This document shows positions 1 through 13,200 of a stretch of DNA of 64,000 nt, one piece after another. Source of the DNA: Tubiluchus corallicola. Lineage: Eukaryota; Priapulida; Priapulimorpha; Priapulimorphida; Tubiluchidae. Made by a program: the position numbers and the translations under genes. The first letter of the stretch is position 1. Each line of letters opens with the position of its first letter. The stretch lies in the NCBI GenBank assembly GCA_030141605.1, contig JAQGDQ010000340.1:62001-126000 (forward strand). Reading direction: 5' to 3'. The notes under the pieces are model-generated. The model did no database searches and had not been told where the DNA came from. It was given only the letters and a program-made list of their open reading frames with translations.

Positions 1-600
1 TGTAAATTTAAACTCTCACAATGACAGTTAGATGCAGCCATTTTGATCATAAGTCATTTAAAACAAGTTTAGATAACGTTGCGCGAAGTTTGAAAACAAT
101 AATCAGAGCATTCGTAGTACACTCTTCGCTAACTAAGCAAAATTTTAAATGTCTTGTCAATAAGAGTAAAAATACGTTTTTGGTTAGTTTTGGGTAGTGC
201 ACCCTGGAGGTGAGTCAACGATAATTTGGTGAAAAAATTTTTAATAATTAATAATTTTATTTTCTAGTTACATAAGTCTTTTAAGCAGGTAAGCAAAATG
301 CTAAGTATTATAGATTTGCATGGAACGTTTTTGGGACATAATTTAACATTTCCTTTTCTACCCGTGATCTACACATTGTGCATCACTTCATGCATATAAC
401 GGCGCTGTCGGAACAGTATTGTGGGAGATTTAACATCAAAACAAAGAAAAAATCCTTTCAACGCAAGTACGATATAGTCATAAAATTGCTGTAAAATAAT
501 ATAACTTTTTATGCCAGTTTTCTGAAACTTACTTCAGGTACCCCTCTTCTTGTCCTTTAATGTCAGGACACAGAATCTTTCTAGATTGTCGAAGAAATAC
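1..600. repeat. Dispersed repeat family A, copy at left edge
   Basis: It shares AATCAGAGCATTCGTAG, a CTAGTTACATAAGTCTTT segment and GCGGGAGATTTA-like text with 9070-9540 and 15770-16290 (reverse), 34220-34590, 50640-51320 and 62390-63070. No coding capacity; probably non-autonomous. Confidence 0.75.
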
Positions 601-1244
601 AGTCATAGGTTTAGAAAGATCCTTGTGCCAAATTAGCTCAGTCAGTTAACTAATTTATGTATGGGTCATGTAATTAGCATAGCATTTAATGTAAAGTTCA
701 AGGTCACATCTATGTGACCTTGAAGCCCATCCACATATAATGAAATCAAGTTCAAGTTAGGTAGGTGGCAGGAAACGTGATAACGTGAAATTTTCACATG
801 TGCGTGGCAGCATCACTGGTTGTCATCAGCCGTTAGGGGAAGGAATCGGTAAAATGGGTCGATGAGAATGACTTGAGTGAAATGGGGCTGCCACGCCTCA
901 ACTGCCGATGCTAGTAGAATCGACTGACGGTTTCCCGTTAATTAACACAAATGATGTTGTTGCCTGACCTTCGGAGAAAAAAGAATAAAATGTACAAAAA
1001 AACTACATCAGTGTGAGAGGTAGGTAGGTAGTGGGGCATATGATAATGCTATTATGAAGCAACATAGGTAGGTCCTCGAAATCCCCCAAAACCCTTATGT
1101 TGTTATATGTGGATGGTCCCTAGACGAAAAACTCACTCTACGCTGCAATAGACGAAAAACAAATTTGTGACAAACAAACAAACGTCTGTAAATAGTCAAC
1201 CTACTTACTATTTGTTGACATGTAGATTTAAAGGAAAAGTTTAC

Positions 1245-4200
1245 CTGTAAAAACTGTGTCTGTAGATTCCAGTAATCACCTTTCGGCAGACCATCGAGCA
1301 CCAAGGATAGCAAACATAGCAGTCGCAGTGAGTTTGCAACCGGATACTAAAACATACAATAGTATGTACAGATAGTACAAAATAGTATACAATGGTCAGG
1401 TGGATATAAATATAGAAGTGAATCTGTCAACATATTAGAAATAACGAAATACAGAAGATCAATGGAAATACGAGATTTTTTGCATGATGACATGGCCGTA
1501 AGTTAAAGCATGAAAGAGTGACAGCATGTTAATGAAGGACAGTATGAGCATAAATTAACAAAACAATAGGAACAGCATAAAGAACTAAAACAGAAAAGTA
1601 TGGGCACGAGAATGAAGAAGAAGAAGGAGATGAAAGCATGAAACATGAGGTAGACAGCGGTATGAGTAGAACAGAAAGTCAGTGTGCAGCAGCAGAGCTA
1701 AGCCAAGGAATTCATACACAGATTTGGCACATGTTGAGACAGCTTCACGAAAGTTTGGGGAAGTTTTGGCGAGCTTAAACATTTTAAAACGTAAGTCATT
1801 TTTGAAAAAATAGTATGTTTCTTTTTAATGTTTTAAAGAGTAGACTGTTTTGACTTACAGTTTAAGATTGGTTTTGCTTTAAGATTAAGATTAAGATTTA
1901 ATTTATTTGTCTCATTCCGCACATTTATAAAACAATACAAAATTCAAATTCAAAATTCACAAAAAAATTTATATCCTAAAAAACTGGTGTATGAGATGGT
2001 TTTACCAATAAAAAATTACAAAATAAAAAATTCTTTCACGTAAGTCATTTTTGAAAAAATTGTATGTTTCCTTTCAATATGTTAAAGATTGCTTTGACTT
2101 ACAGTTTAAAATTTGATCCAGTTTAGCTCTAAGATAGAAAATCTGTGTAAGCAGCAGCAGGATAATAAAGCACTAATACGTAACAGCATGAACATTAGAC
2201 ACGGGAATGATGAGTTGAAGTATGGAGCATGATACAAACAATTGCTGAAAGACTATAAGGTGTCAATTAATGCATTACACCATAAAAATAAAATAGAAAA
2301 GAGGAGCAATTTGCACACATGCATAATGACATAAAAATTGATAATGACAGTTCAGACCAGCGAGTTTTCTGTCGCAAGTTTTCTGACAGCAAACCCGCAA
2401 GTGTGAACTACTTTGCGAGTTACCATCGGGAAGAAATTACTATCTCTTCAACAGTTGTTGCTAGTGTCTTTCCCATCTAGTGTGAACACTTCGGCAAGTT
2501 ACTACTTCCCCCAGCGAACAGAGAAGTGAGTGTCGGTTTGCGCTTACGTCAAACAGTAACTAGCAACAATTTTGTTCTCTAGTCTGAACATGCTCGCGAG
2601 TTACTAAACGAGTTACTTGGCACATTTAATTGGGGAGAATAATAATAATAATTTCGGCGAGTTACTACTTCCCCCAGCGAACAGAGAAGTGAGTGTCGGT
2701 TTGCGCTTACGTCAGACAGTAACTAGCAACAATTTTGTTCTCTAGTCTGAACACGCTCGCGAGTTACTAAACGAGTTACTTGGCACATTTAATTGGGGAG
2801 AATAATAATAATAATTTCGTTTAAGACATAGTCCAAGAATAACACATTAAGTAACTTGATACTTATTTCCATGTTGGTCCCGATTATTATTACCCGCTAC
2901 TTCGATAAACCCGCGTGCTTCGTCGAAGAACCAGCAGTATCATTTTTCAAGCTTTTGGTATGACTCGGTCGAGAGTTGAACTCACGACCGCCCAGCTGGT
3001 AAGCGAGCACGCCATTGAGCTATGCCACCTGGTAGAAAAAACTCGCTTGTCTGAACCTACACTTGGCAAAACGCAAAATTGCACCCAGAACTAGTGCCAT
3101 GGCACTGCTCTTAGAGCATTGACACAAAAACGAAATTGTTGTAAAAACGAAAGCTGCCATTTAATAATGGCGGAGTAATTTGAAAACAAAAAACAAAAGG
3201 TGATATGTTTATCCTTTACCTGGCGATTGATTGCTTCTTCTATGCAGCTGATATTTTCTTTTATTTCTATGCCTTCCAGCAAACCTAAACATGAACAATC
3301 CACCCTAGATCTACTTATGTATAACTTAATCAGTGTAATAACACAGATTAATTCTTAGCATTCAAATTATACACAAATATACAAATTAACGGACATGTAA
3401 GGTACACTTGATGAAAGGCTATTGAAAATAAACAGTGGTGCTGCACTCTGTTGGCCAAAATGTTAATATGTGTACTTGCAAACCAAAACTGTCCATAAGT
3501 TGGCATAGTTAAAACTACGTTATGATGCTCTAAAGTGGAATGCACCAAAAATTCGGTCAAACGATAATTTTTTGTTCTTTATAAAAACGAATGCTAAACA
3601 TATTGGACTTTTATATCCTAGCATCAAATTATCAAGAAAATGTTTAAAAAATACTAAAAACTTAATTACATGACCTTGTACCCATTTCTCTAGCTAAAAA
3701 CTAGTACTGCAATTGTAAAATATTTGTATTTTCAAACCCCGATAGTAGCTCATTGAGGCAGTCATTTTGCTTCTGGTTTTTTCTATTGACAAGCCCAGAT
3801 ATTTGCCAAGAAAAGCCATCAATTTGATTTAAAATATGTAACTTCAATATGTGTATACAAGGTCTGTAAAAACCAACTTTTGTGCGGTTGCTAAGTGTTC
3901 TGTAGAAACCCAACAATTACAATGGTAAACCTTAGCTATTCGCACATTAATAATTACCTAAATTGAACTATTACTTGAGCTACAGCATAACAGACAAAAT
4001 TCAAAGTAAGAAACTTACTATGCTCTACTTTTAGCTGATCTTCGAAATTTGTTTTAGACTTGGAATTAACTATATACTCCGATGCGCTAATATCTGTAAA
4101 TATAAATAAGTATATTTATAAATTTATAAATACTATATATTGTTAAATATAAGTTAAAATTTATAAATATTTCTATGAAATAATGTATCCAAAATAAAAT

Positions 4201-7200
4201 GGTGATGGTATACACTGAATCATGTTTTAAGTACTATGGTACAGGGTACAGCAGGGATGTTACCGAAACTGAAATTTCAAACCGAAGACGAAATTTATGA
4301 AACATAGGAAATTGTGAACAGTTTTCTGAGTTACTGTGTGAGTTACTGTCTGCAAGTTATTGCAAACTCTTCGTCAGTTGCCGCGAGCTGATTAACTGTC
4401 TAGTGTGAACGCACCAGCGAGTTACTCTCGACACTCATCGCAGCAAATAGAGGCGAGGCTGAGCTCGCCCTTACTGTCACCTGCGAGTTACTTGGCAATA
4501 ACATTGCTAGTTTGAACATGTCATGACGCAACTTACGCATCGCTAGCGACTTGTGCTGCTGTTTCAGCGCTTTCAGTTTGTTGGAAACGAAATCTTTCAT
4601 GTCACTCACACTCGCCAACTTGTTGCGTTGCTGAAAAGAAAAACAAAAAATAAATATAAATAGCAAACATGCAAACATGGAATAATGTACAGCGACCATT
4701 TATTTAGAAAAGTGCCACACAACTCAGCCTAAAGTAGTTAAAAAATTATTCAAAGTAGATTTCACAAGTAAATTTTGCCTACTAATGCACTTGAAACTTG
4801 TTATTTCTGTTATCTTTTCTTATTTTGGTGGATTTAACAGAAGTAAAAATATCACTCATTATTTTCTTATTTATTTATTTTTTCTTATTTACCTATAAGT
4901 ACATGACCCACATTCTTGCTGAATGATCACCGCATGTGCATGACAAACGAAGTTAAGCAAAAATGAGACCAGTCACCAAATGGATAAGCTTCCAGCAGCT
5001 TTAATTATCCGCTGTTTTATTTATGACTGTTTATCTCTTTGAGACAGGCGGTATTCACCACCAAGCATGGCGGAGACGCGTCTAATGGTCAGGTATTTCA
5101 ACATAGAAATTTCCTCTTGACAATGAGCTGGGGTCCGATACTGCCACAACAACTACATTACAAACTACTGAACAGTGCTCACTTCGTAATCCACTGCCAG
5201 CTCCTTCGCTTTTGCACTGAAGAAATTCCAGACGTTGGAAAAATGCCGATCCCGAATTTCGTCAAATATCTGAAAACAAACAAACATATCGTTTAACAGA
5301 AAACAATTTGATAGTTTATACCCTACCCATTCTCAAGTAGAGTAAAAAGCATATGTTTCAAGACTATTTAATAATGCCAAAACGTTTCTAGTATCAGATA
5401 ATAGGCTAAAAACTTAATTAACGGCAGGCGAGCTCAACTAGTGATGATGACACAACTAAACACAATTTTCAACAGCACAAACATTNNNNNNNNNNNNNNN
5501 NNNNNNNNNNNNNNNNNNNNNNNNNNNNNNNNNNNNNNNNNNNNNNNNNNNNNNNNNNNNNNNNNNNNNNNNNNNNNNNNNNNNNNNNNNNNNNNNNNNN
5601 NNNNNNNNNNNNNNNNNNNNNNNNNNNNNNNNNNNNNNNNNNNNNNNNACATAAGTGCATTGCACGTGTTTGCAAAAGCAAAAATTAAAATAGTGTTACA
5701 TTACAAAATTCAGAGTGATACACAAAAACTTGGCAAATTTTAAATTCATATTCATATTTCAAGTTTACTGCTGTGTTCCTATATGAGCTGTCAAACCTGT
5801 GTACTACGTCACAACTGAACACTCTGAACTGAGAGATGCAGTGCCTGTTTTTTGTGCAATGCATTTCCAAGATGCAGACACTAGTGCACATCTAACTAGA
5901 GAATGGTGAAATGCATGTTACAGCACAGAACTAGTAGCACGAATGCAAAATTGCATTTCTGTGATAATAATTCGTTCACGTAAGTCATTCTTGAAAATAG
6001 GTTCCCTTTCAATATTTTATAGAGTAGATTGTTTTGAGCTATAGTTTAAGATTGGGTGCAAAACTCCTTCAAAAATATTTACAGTGGAATTCATGTAACA
6101 AGTAATACATTACACACAAGCAACATTGGTCATTAAACTTAAACCAACTAGAATCACACGTTTCATGTGTAAATGCAGTTCGATTGTCTTAGAAATTTTG
6201 CTTACAAAGTTTGTTGAACCCATACCACCGTTCTCAAAAAAAATTGTCATTGATTAATCAACATAACGATACGGTGTTTGACTTAAATTCATCACAGATC
6301 AAATACCTCGTCCTGACTTGTCAGAAGAAGCCTAGCATTGTTGTCTTGTCCGACCACTTCAGGACCGAGATCACAATAACCTAAAATACGAAAAACTACA
6401 AATTTCGGTTTTGATATTTGAGAAAAATCAAAAACGTAAAAATACGAAGATTTTGTTGTTAAGAAACAACAGAAGCATTCACAGTGCAGTAGACTGTTAC
6501 TGTGGTCTTTTATATTGTGGTGCACTCGTGAACGTGGTGTAATAGCACCAAATGTTGTGACAGATAACGATTGAAGTCAACAAAAATGCCTTGAATTGCT
6601 TGTTAATTTCTACCGTTTGTTTGTTAAAAAGTTAAAGCACACTTTTCCAGAACGCAATGTTATGATGGTTAATTTATTTTCCAGTGTGCCTAATCCAAAA
6701 AGTAAAACTATAATAATGAATTCTTTCCAGTGAGCCAAAACTCAGAGGCAGTTTAGAAGTTTGTCTCCACTAAAAGCTAGTGTTAGTCTAGAGAGAGCGC
6801 CAGTCAGTCAGTTCTGTTCCCTGCCTTAGCTCTCTTTTTACAAAACAGACACTACGCTTCACTAAACCAGAAAATAAAAAATTTACATTTTTTTCTAGTT
6901 ATGCCAGCCATTGCAAACACTTAACTAGGTGAACGCCCCAGTTGTGCAGCCCAGTGCCTGGCAGCTCTACCAACACTGAAGTATACATACACAAATGTAA
7001 GAAAAAGCATAAAACTGACATATACAAAATTGTACGGAAAATCAATAACCTTATAACAAGATAAGAAATTCACCAAACCTAAATAAGATAAGATATTTCT
7101 ATTTATCTACTACAAGTACATAGAAACGTTCAGTTATTTTTAACATTTAGTAAATTTTGTAGTATACGTAGAAAAAAATATAATTAGTGAGGAGAAGGGG

Positions 7201-10200
7201 TGGCAAACGACCATACGGCCAGGGGCATATCAAATAAGTAAATAAAAAAATTTATTTGTCTCTAGATGTTACAAAATAAACATAAACAAAAGCTAAAAAC
7301 TAAAATAAAGACGGAAAAGAGACGGGGTGGCAAAAAAACCAAAGATCACCAAGTCAACCTCCCCTATCCAAACTGAAGAAAATTAAGTGACCTGTCAAGT
7401 AAGGTATGTACAAATAAAAAATCAAGACATTATGAAATCCTATACTGCTAGCTCAGTCATGCCTATCTCTATTCGGTTTTACGGGTGCTTATATGGAAAA
7501 TGCCTTACATAATCATTGTAGTGTATTAGCAGTATAACTAGTAACTGTAATTAAAATTTTAATTACATATATTCCCATAATGCTTATATCAAAGCAGATA
7601 TGTTAACTGCTTGTGGTGTAGTAGCTTTTACGTAATAATTGTACTTGTTTGTTTTACGGCGCTTATATGAAAGCTTACATAAGTTATAAATCACTTAATT
7701 CACATGGCACATTTACAATAGCTCCGTGTACAATATATGGTGAAAGGGCCTACAATGAATATAATACTATAAGTTTTTATTGTTTCTGCACAAGAAAAGT
7801 CTCACACTATGTTTGCTTATATACCAATGTAAATCTGTTGCAGGGCTCGTTAGATTGTCCCACACCATGAAAGAAAAATAAGTAATGAAAATAAGCTGAA
7901 AATTTGAAGTGAATCGGATGATAAAGAAAACGGTTTAGTGCTTCAGAATGGAATGATATAATGAATGAACTCACATATGAGATGATATAAAAGATAAAAA
8001 TACTATTATTAGTTAAAATATTAAGCATGCACGTATGCAAATTAAGATAACTTGATTAAGATTACTGGACTGTTTTGCCACCACTGTGAGGATGGATACT
8101 GATAGAAGTTTTGATTAATTACTGGTACTCAGTAACTGCTTGTAGCGTGCTATAAACGTCTTACGTAACAAAAAAGGAAAAGCATTTTCCAAGGAGAATA
8201 GGAATTTTTTAATACCAGGCCCCTAATACCATGCGTGCTTGCATAGCAAAATCATCCATAAGTCGGCAATTAATCTTTCCTAGTTATTCAGATATTCTCA
8301 ATCTCCGTTTCATGAAGATCATTTTGGTACCAAGATCGTCACTCTACGTTATTTCTAAAGTGAGATAAACCACGTGGAAGCTGAGGTGCATGTTCCATAC
8401 TAAAAAATGTAAACATGATAAAATCGCTGTTACAGTTAGCCATTGTTTTTTGTTGAGTTTTTACAAAACACTGAGCAATTGCACAAATATCGGTTGTTAT
8501 GGACTTTACAACAACACATTGATGTTATGTTTATCCAGTAGATGGCTCTTCCCAAAGAAGATCTGGCCTTGGCAACAGAAAAAACTCGAAGCAAAACGAC
8601 TGCTTCCATGAGTTACAATCGGAGTTTGAGGTTTTTTCACAATTACGCAACTAGTTTCTAGCCAGAAGTTGGCATGGGGTTATAAAATTAGATTTTTAGT
8701 ATTTTTTGAACATTTTCTTCATAATTTGATGCTAAAATATAAAAGCCCAATATATTTATCCTTAGTTTTTATAAAAAAAACTGATATTTGACCAAATTTT
8801 AGGTGCATTTTATTTTGAAGCATCACAATGTAGTTTTGGATGGTTTTGGTTTGCTAGCACACATGGTGCCCCTGAAAGTTTAGCCTCCTAGGCTACAGCC
8901 TAGTTAGTCTAAATGCGGGGTCAACCTACCACTTTTAATAGTCAGTGCCTCATCCAGTAGTCCTTCATATGCAAGCTGAGAACACATCGGAGTCACGTAG
9001 TCAATGTCTGAAAAACGTGCAAACACACGAGTTGAAATCAGGGGAAGAAAGGAAAATGTTAAACTATATCTCAAAAAACTTTCCATGCAAAGTTATGTTA
9101 CTTACCATTTCCCTTGCCTGCTTGAAAGACTTACGTAACTAGAAAAGAAAATTATTAATTATTTAAAATGTTTTCACCAATTGATAAAATGTCGCCAGCT
9201 CACTGTCCAGGGTTCACCACCCACTAACCAAAAAACGCATTTTTAATCTTATTGACAAGATAAAGTAATTTAAAATTTTACTTAGTTAGTGACGTGTGCG
9301 ATGCGAATGCTCTGATTATTTTTTCAAACTTTACTCAAAGTTCTCAAAACTTGTACCAAACGACTTACCATTAAAATGGCTGTGCCTAATTGCCATCGAT
9401 GGAGTTTAAATTCACAAGTTTTATACAGAGTTACTGTCGACACAAGTCCTACATGCAAAAAGGCAGTATGTGAGGGGGATAAAATTTCAAGATGAATTTT
9501 TTAAGCTTTATGTAAGTGGAGGGTTTTCTTGTGCTTTAAAATACTGTAGCCTGTCAACAAGATCAATAATGTGTTTCTTGGTGACTCAGTGGTGCACACT
9601 GGGATAGTGAAGTAGTGTCATTTTACCAGGAACACTTTACATTACTAAGAAATTTGTTTTCCAATTATATTAGTCTTTCAAACAGATAAGCGTAAACTAA
9701 GCAATGTAGCTTTGTATGGAAAGTTCTTTGGGAAGTGCTTTAAAATTGCCTTTTCTTTACCTTTAAAGGAAAAGTCAAGCCTTCTAGAAGGTTAGGCTTA
9801 TTTCAATGTTCGCGAAAAATGTTAGAAGAATTTAGTAATAAAACTGCAATAAAAGCTTCGTGTAATTAGTAAAATCACTTTAAAGTCGCGATCACTTCAT
9901 GCTTGGGCGCTCCCATTTTCAATGCTAATTCTTCTTCCAATGACGTCATTTGTCTTGAAGAAAGATAATGCATTGCCAATCTTCGTCAAAAGTATAATAA
10001 GTTTTTACAAAAAAATTAGATAGCTAATTTTGTAATATTTTCGCATGAACATTGGGTAAGTTGCAGAAGTTAGAAATAGTTTAGGCAGAGCGCGCTTACG
10101 GAAAGCCACGAAGTCTCCCAGTTACGTCATGATTTTCAAGTGAATGGCGGCAACCACCATGCCTGAAAATTTCTATTCAGAGGTAGTATATTTTAGATTT

Positions 10201-13200
10201 ACGCTTTATAGGCAGTTACTTGCAAATTTCTTTGTTATATTTTTCTACGTTTAAGTGATAACAGTAAAATAAACCTAATATAATGAGTGATTTGTCCATT
10301 CCTTTAAGCTGAATAAAATAGTATGACATATTTATAAATATTTTACTGCCATTTATTGAGTTTTCAGTCAAACAACGAAGGCTTTTTCGCACTGTAAAGA
10401 CTACGCCAAACAATCTGGGCAGGAACCATTTTATGGGATAGCCACAGATGATCACATTCTGTGAAAACATCGAGATTACCAAACATGGCAAACTGTGCAG
10501 CAAGACCTGCATAGGTACAGACAATGACTTCTACTCTATTTTCGGTCATTGGTTTACCTCGGTCGAGCAGAAACATGTGGCCAATCTCATTCTTTAACGC
10601 TCTTGGTGCTCCTTCCAATTCTTCTAATGTTTGTGTCAAATCATAAACCATCTGAAAATTTAAATTTCAATTTTTAATTTCACAGAATCAAAAATCGTTT
10701 CAATAACAGAGTTTCCGCTACAGTCAAGTGGCAATAATTCCGATTTTGAAAAGACATTACTACAGTCACAGTCTGAAGCATGCCCAGAGAGTTTCCACAA
10801 CAGTTAAGCAGCAAAAATTCCAATTTTGAAATGACATTTATCACAGTCACAGCCTAAACCATGCCCAGAGAGTTTCCGCTACAGTCAAGCGGCAAAAATT
10901 CCGATTTTGAAATAACATTTTCACAGTCACAGTCTGAAGCATGCCCAGAGAGTGTCCGCTACAGTCAAGCGGCAAAAATTCCGATTTTGAAAAGACATCA
11001 TCACAGTCACAGCCTAAACCATGCCCAGAGAGTTTCCGCTGTAGTCAAGCGGCAAAAATTCCGATTTTGAAATGACATTATCACAGTCACAGCCTAAACC
11101 ATGCCCAGAGAGTTTCCGCTACAGTCAAGCGGCAAAAATTCCGATTTTGAAAAGACATTATCACAGTCACAGCCTAAACCATGCCCAGAGAGTTTCCGCT
11201 ACAGTCAAGCGGCAAAAATTCCGATTTTGAAATGACATTATCACAGTCACAGCCTAAACCATGCCCAGAGAGTTTCCGCTACAGTCAAGCGGCAAAAATT
11301 CCGATTTTGAAATGACATTATCACAGTAACAGCCTAAACCATGCCCAGAGAGTTTCCGCTACAGTCAAGGGGCAAAAATTCCGATTTTGAAAAGACATCA
11401 TCACAGTCACAGCCTAAACCATGCCCAGAGAGTCAAGCGGCAAAAGCTTATCTGTTTCTGAAATGATGTCACTACAGTCATGATCTGAATCGTGCCCAGT
11501 ACGTATCGCTACAGTCCCTGGACACTACAAATGATTTTTTGAAGAATTTAAATGATTTAATTTTAACTGATTTAAATTGTTTAGACATCAAGAGACGAGG
11601 CAAAATGTACAATTACAAATTAAGCTACAGGTGCTGGTGCTACCTAGCTCGAAATTGTACAGAAACTGTCAATGTTGTTTATGAGAAAAATTTGTAATCA
11701 GTTTGTGACTGTAAAAGAGTACAAATGATTCTTGTCATTGCGATGGTAGGATGACGTCAGTTCTGCTCACGCAATCTCAAAAAAGCTTGAACTCGTCCTC
11801 CATTAGTTAACTTTTAAACCTATTATTTAATAATCAGAAACTGTTGGTCATTATAACAGGTGTTAAACTGTATGCTTTTTACTGTACATCAAAATGGGGT
11901 AGAAAATGAAAAATCAGCCTGTTTCATTTAAAAAGCAAACTTTCTCTGGTAAGGTTCACTTGTAGAAAGTCTTACCAATTAATGTATAGTTTTTAGTAAA
12001 GCCAATAATACTTGAATTTGTGCATTTTGTATTTCTGTGTACTAAACAAGGTATCTTTAAAAAATCTGTTTGCAATTTTGAAAATTCGTTAAATTAAAAT
12101 AAAATTGATGATTTGATAAAAATTGAGATGGTGTACACAGCTGCCAAATACGCCTTTTCACAGTTCCAGGGATTGATGATGATTGTGAAAAGGTCAAAGG
12201 TTAAGTGTACCAGACTAGCATTTGTGTACACTTGACAACTTCTCGCAGACCATCTATTGTAACACAACCGTTTTAGCAGCTAGCTATAACCTTACCCAGT
12301 TCATTTTTTCTTGTTCCCAAGTAAGATTCTGCTCGTAAATCACTCTATGCACAGATTAATACATAATTAAATAAATTTCATGTAAAACAGCTGAAGTTAT
12401 TGAACTGATGAGGCAGACAGCTTTGCTTTACCCACACGTCATGTGAAGGTTGTAGTTAAGACGCAGTGCTGCAGTATACTTAACCTTTGACCTACAACAA
12501 CTGCGCAAGCATACAACGAAAGCATGAAAAGGCTTAATTTTGCACTGCCTTGCTACCCTACCACCTATCTGTGGACGACAATGCTTGCACGAAATACATC
12601 TGGATGGAACACGATTCTCAATTTTTGCAAATATTACAAAATATTCAAATTTGAGGTTCACTAGATTAACTGCTCCCAAGTAGAACATGCAGTTTGAGTG
12701 AGACAGCGCTACTTTGATAGACACTTAGTACGATACAATAGCTTTGACTGATTTATCCATTTTACGATGTTGCTGTTATGGTTTGAAATTGTGGAAAGAC
12801 TTTGTGCTCACCTTCTGCATCCTCGCAAGACAAACTAGAAATCATAGCAGAAAAACACCAGGCACAACAAACCTTGGAAGCATTTCCTTGAATGTAAACA
12901 CTAGGAACGGCACCAAAAACGCACTCTAGATCTTGCACCGACTTTGCCAGCACCTTCAGCCAAGTCTGATCACCATCCTGTGAGAATCATAAAAAAGACG
13001 TTTACGGTGCTAGACGCTTAAGGGAAATATTGGGCAAGACTTTGATCGTGATTTTGAATATTACATTAGATTTCATTTTATTTTTGAACTTGTCCTGCAA
13101 AGTAGTTGATAGCATCTTCTTTTAGATGTAAAAGTACTTTTACGAGTTTACACCCTCTATAAAGCCACACCTGTACATTAATTATACATTAAAGTACTGC

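Noticed and set aside
1585-1782. Extra VPS33B exon (MFKLAKTSPNFREAV frame)
   Set aside because: Resembles a later VPS33B segment only superficially and lies between exons that already join without it.
2956-3032. Functional tRNA gene
   Set aside because: A and B boxes are present but the cloverleaf is imperfect and a SINE tail follows; same for 57378-57450.
5434-5743. Frames crossing the N gap
   Set aside because: Built from unknown bases.
8904-9086. Single-exon gene starting MESFLRYSL
   Set aside because: Only the middle part is VPS33B exon 7; the rest is intron and family-A repeat.
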